Assembly: GCA_003529225.1 (NCBI GenBank)
Contig: DOJM01000010.1
Span: 1 to 5,789, forward strand
Length of the DNA: 5,789 nucleotides
Direction of reading: 5' to 3'
From: Paenibacillus sp.
GTDB lineage: Bacteria; Bacillota; Bacilli; Paenibacillales; Paenibacillaceae
Position 1 is the first letter of the stretch; each line of letters opens with the position of its first letter. The position numbers were made by a program, and so were the translations under genes. Under the pieces are notes generated by a model. That model was not told where the DNA came from and searched no databases. It saw nothing but the letters and a program-made list of their open reading frames with translations. Below are positions 5,418 to 5,789 of the stretch, piece by piece.

Positions 5418-5789
5418 GGACACTCCTCCTCATAGAGCGCAGGAATTTTTAAAGTGACCGTCGTCCCTTCTTCCATTTCACTTGCAAAAGACAAACCGTA
5501 ATGATCCCCGAAATAAAGCTGAATGCGATGGTTTACATTTGCGACGCCTACCCCACTGCCAATCCTGTAATCGGCCTTTTGGAGCAGTAACTTGCCCATC
5601 TGCTCTGGATTCATGCCGACACCATTGTCAATAACCTGGATGGTAATATCGTTTTGCTCTTTTTTACCCCTGATCAGGATGTGCCCTTGCTCAGGATTAT
5701 GCTTTATCCCATGATAAATCGCATTTTCAACTAAGGGTTGAATCGTTAATGATGGAATAAGCACATCTGTAGATGCCTCTAAATCCCAT
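5414..5789 (-). CDS. Sensor histidine kinase, YesM/LytS type (C-terminal ATPase domain only; start outside window)
   Basis: The last 124 residues of a membrane sensor kinase are visible; the N-terminal sensor, HAMP and phosphoacceptor histidine lie to the right of the window. The visible part is a HATPase_c domain: the N box LVENAIYHGI (19-28 of the visible part) with its preceding IPSLTIQP typical of the YesM/LytS group, the G1 box DNGVGM (54-59), the G2 region GSGVGVANVNHRIQLYFG (77-94), and the closing GTTVTLKIP. The frame is open to the window end, so no start can be given. It stops with TGA at 5414-5416, overlapping the ATG of the sugar-binding protein gene by 4 bp. Kinases of this type normally phosphorylate a YesN-like AraC-type response regulator; none is in view, and it would be expected further right. 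The G2 box has Val where Ile and Leu are common (GVGV rather than GIGL), a mild change. Confidence 0.92.
   Translation of the reverse strand, partial: WDLEASTDVLIPSLTIQPLVENAIYHGIKHNPEQGHILIRGKKEQNDITIQVIDNGVGMNPEQMGKLLLQKADYRIGSGVGVANVNHRIQLYFGDHYGLSFASEMEEGTTVTLKIPALYEEECP
5424..5430 (-). promoter_or_regulatory. Ribosome binding site deciding the sugar-binding protein start
   Basis: On the minus strand AGGAGGA lies 6 bases before ATG at 5415-5417 and inside the last codons of the kinase gene. It rules out the in-frame GTG at 5421-5423, which directly abuts it. Confidence 0.75.

Noticed and set aside
1..5789. A new defence, mobile or CRISPR system
   Set aside because: No repeat array, transposase, integrase, nuclease or toxin-like gene is visible; all genes fall into transport, regulation or sensing families.

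Overview
The window reads as low-GC Firmicute chromosome, most like Paenibacillus or a close relative. The signs are strong AGGAGGA-type ribosome binding sites, GTG and TTG starts with good Shine-Dalgarno spacing, a PstS lipoprotein, and a YesM-type histidine kinase beside a sugar-binding protein. The organism assignment is inferred from protein style, not from a search.

Left half (1-3300, minus strand): the high-affinity phosphate uptake operon, transcribed right to left as pstS (2118-3050), pstC (1124-2020), pstA (263-1127) and the start of pstB (1-223, cut by the window edge). PstS is the surface phosphate-binding lipoprotein, PstC and PstA form the membrane channel, and PstB is the ATPase. 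A hairpin between pstS and pstC could lower expression of the downstream genes. pstA is broken: a small internal deletion, inferred at about 32 bp, joins codon 250 to the wrong frame. The proper C-terminus, with the last membrane helix, is still readable in another frame down to 263.

Middle (3051-4330): a 332-base divergent intergenic region separates pstS from a plus-strand LysR-type regulator gene (3383-4267). It holds a 17-bp dyad of LysR-operator form overlapping the regulator's own -10. It also holds a long pstS leader with two copies of a small GGGGCC hairpin. A strong terminator that should work in both directions follows the regulator gene.

Right part (4428-5789, minus strand): the C-terminal ATPase domain of a YesM/LytS-type sensor histidine kinase overlaps by 4 bp (ATGA) with a gene for a sugar-binding protein. 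That protein has an N-terminal membrane anchor instead of a lipoprotein signal. The pairing suggests a sugar-sensing unit, not a transporter, comparable to the known XylFII-LytS-YesN arrangement.

No RNA genes, CRISPR arrays, insertion sequences or prophage genes were seen. I did not find a clearly new system. The points most worth a second look are the broken pstA, the membrane-anchored binding protein coupled to a kinase, and the repeated hairpins in the pstS leader.
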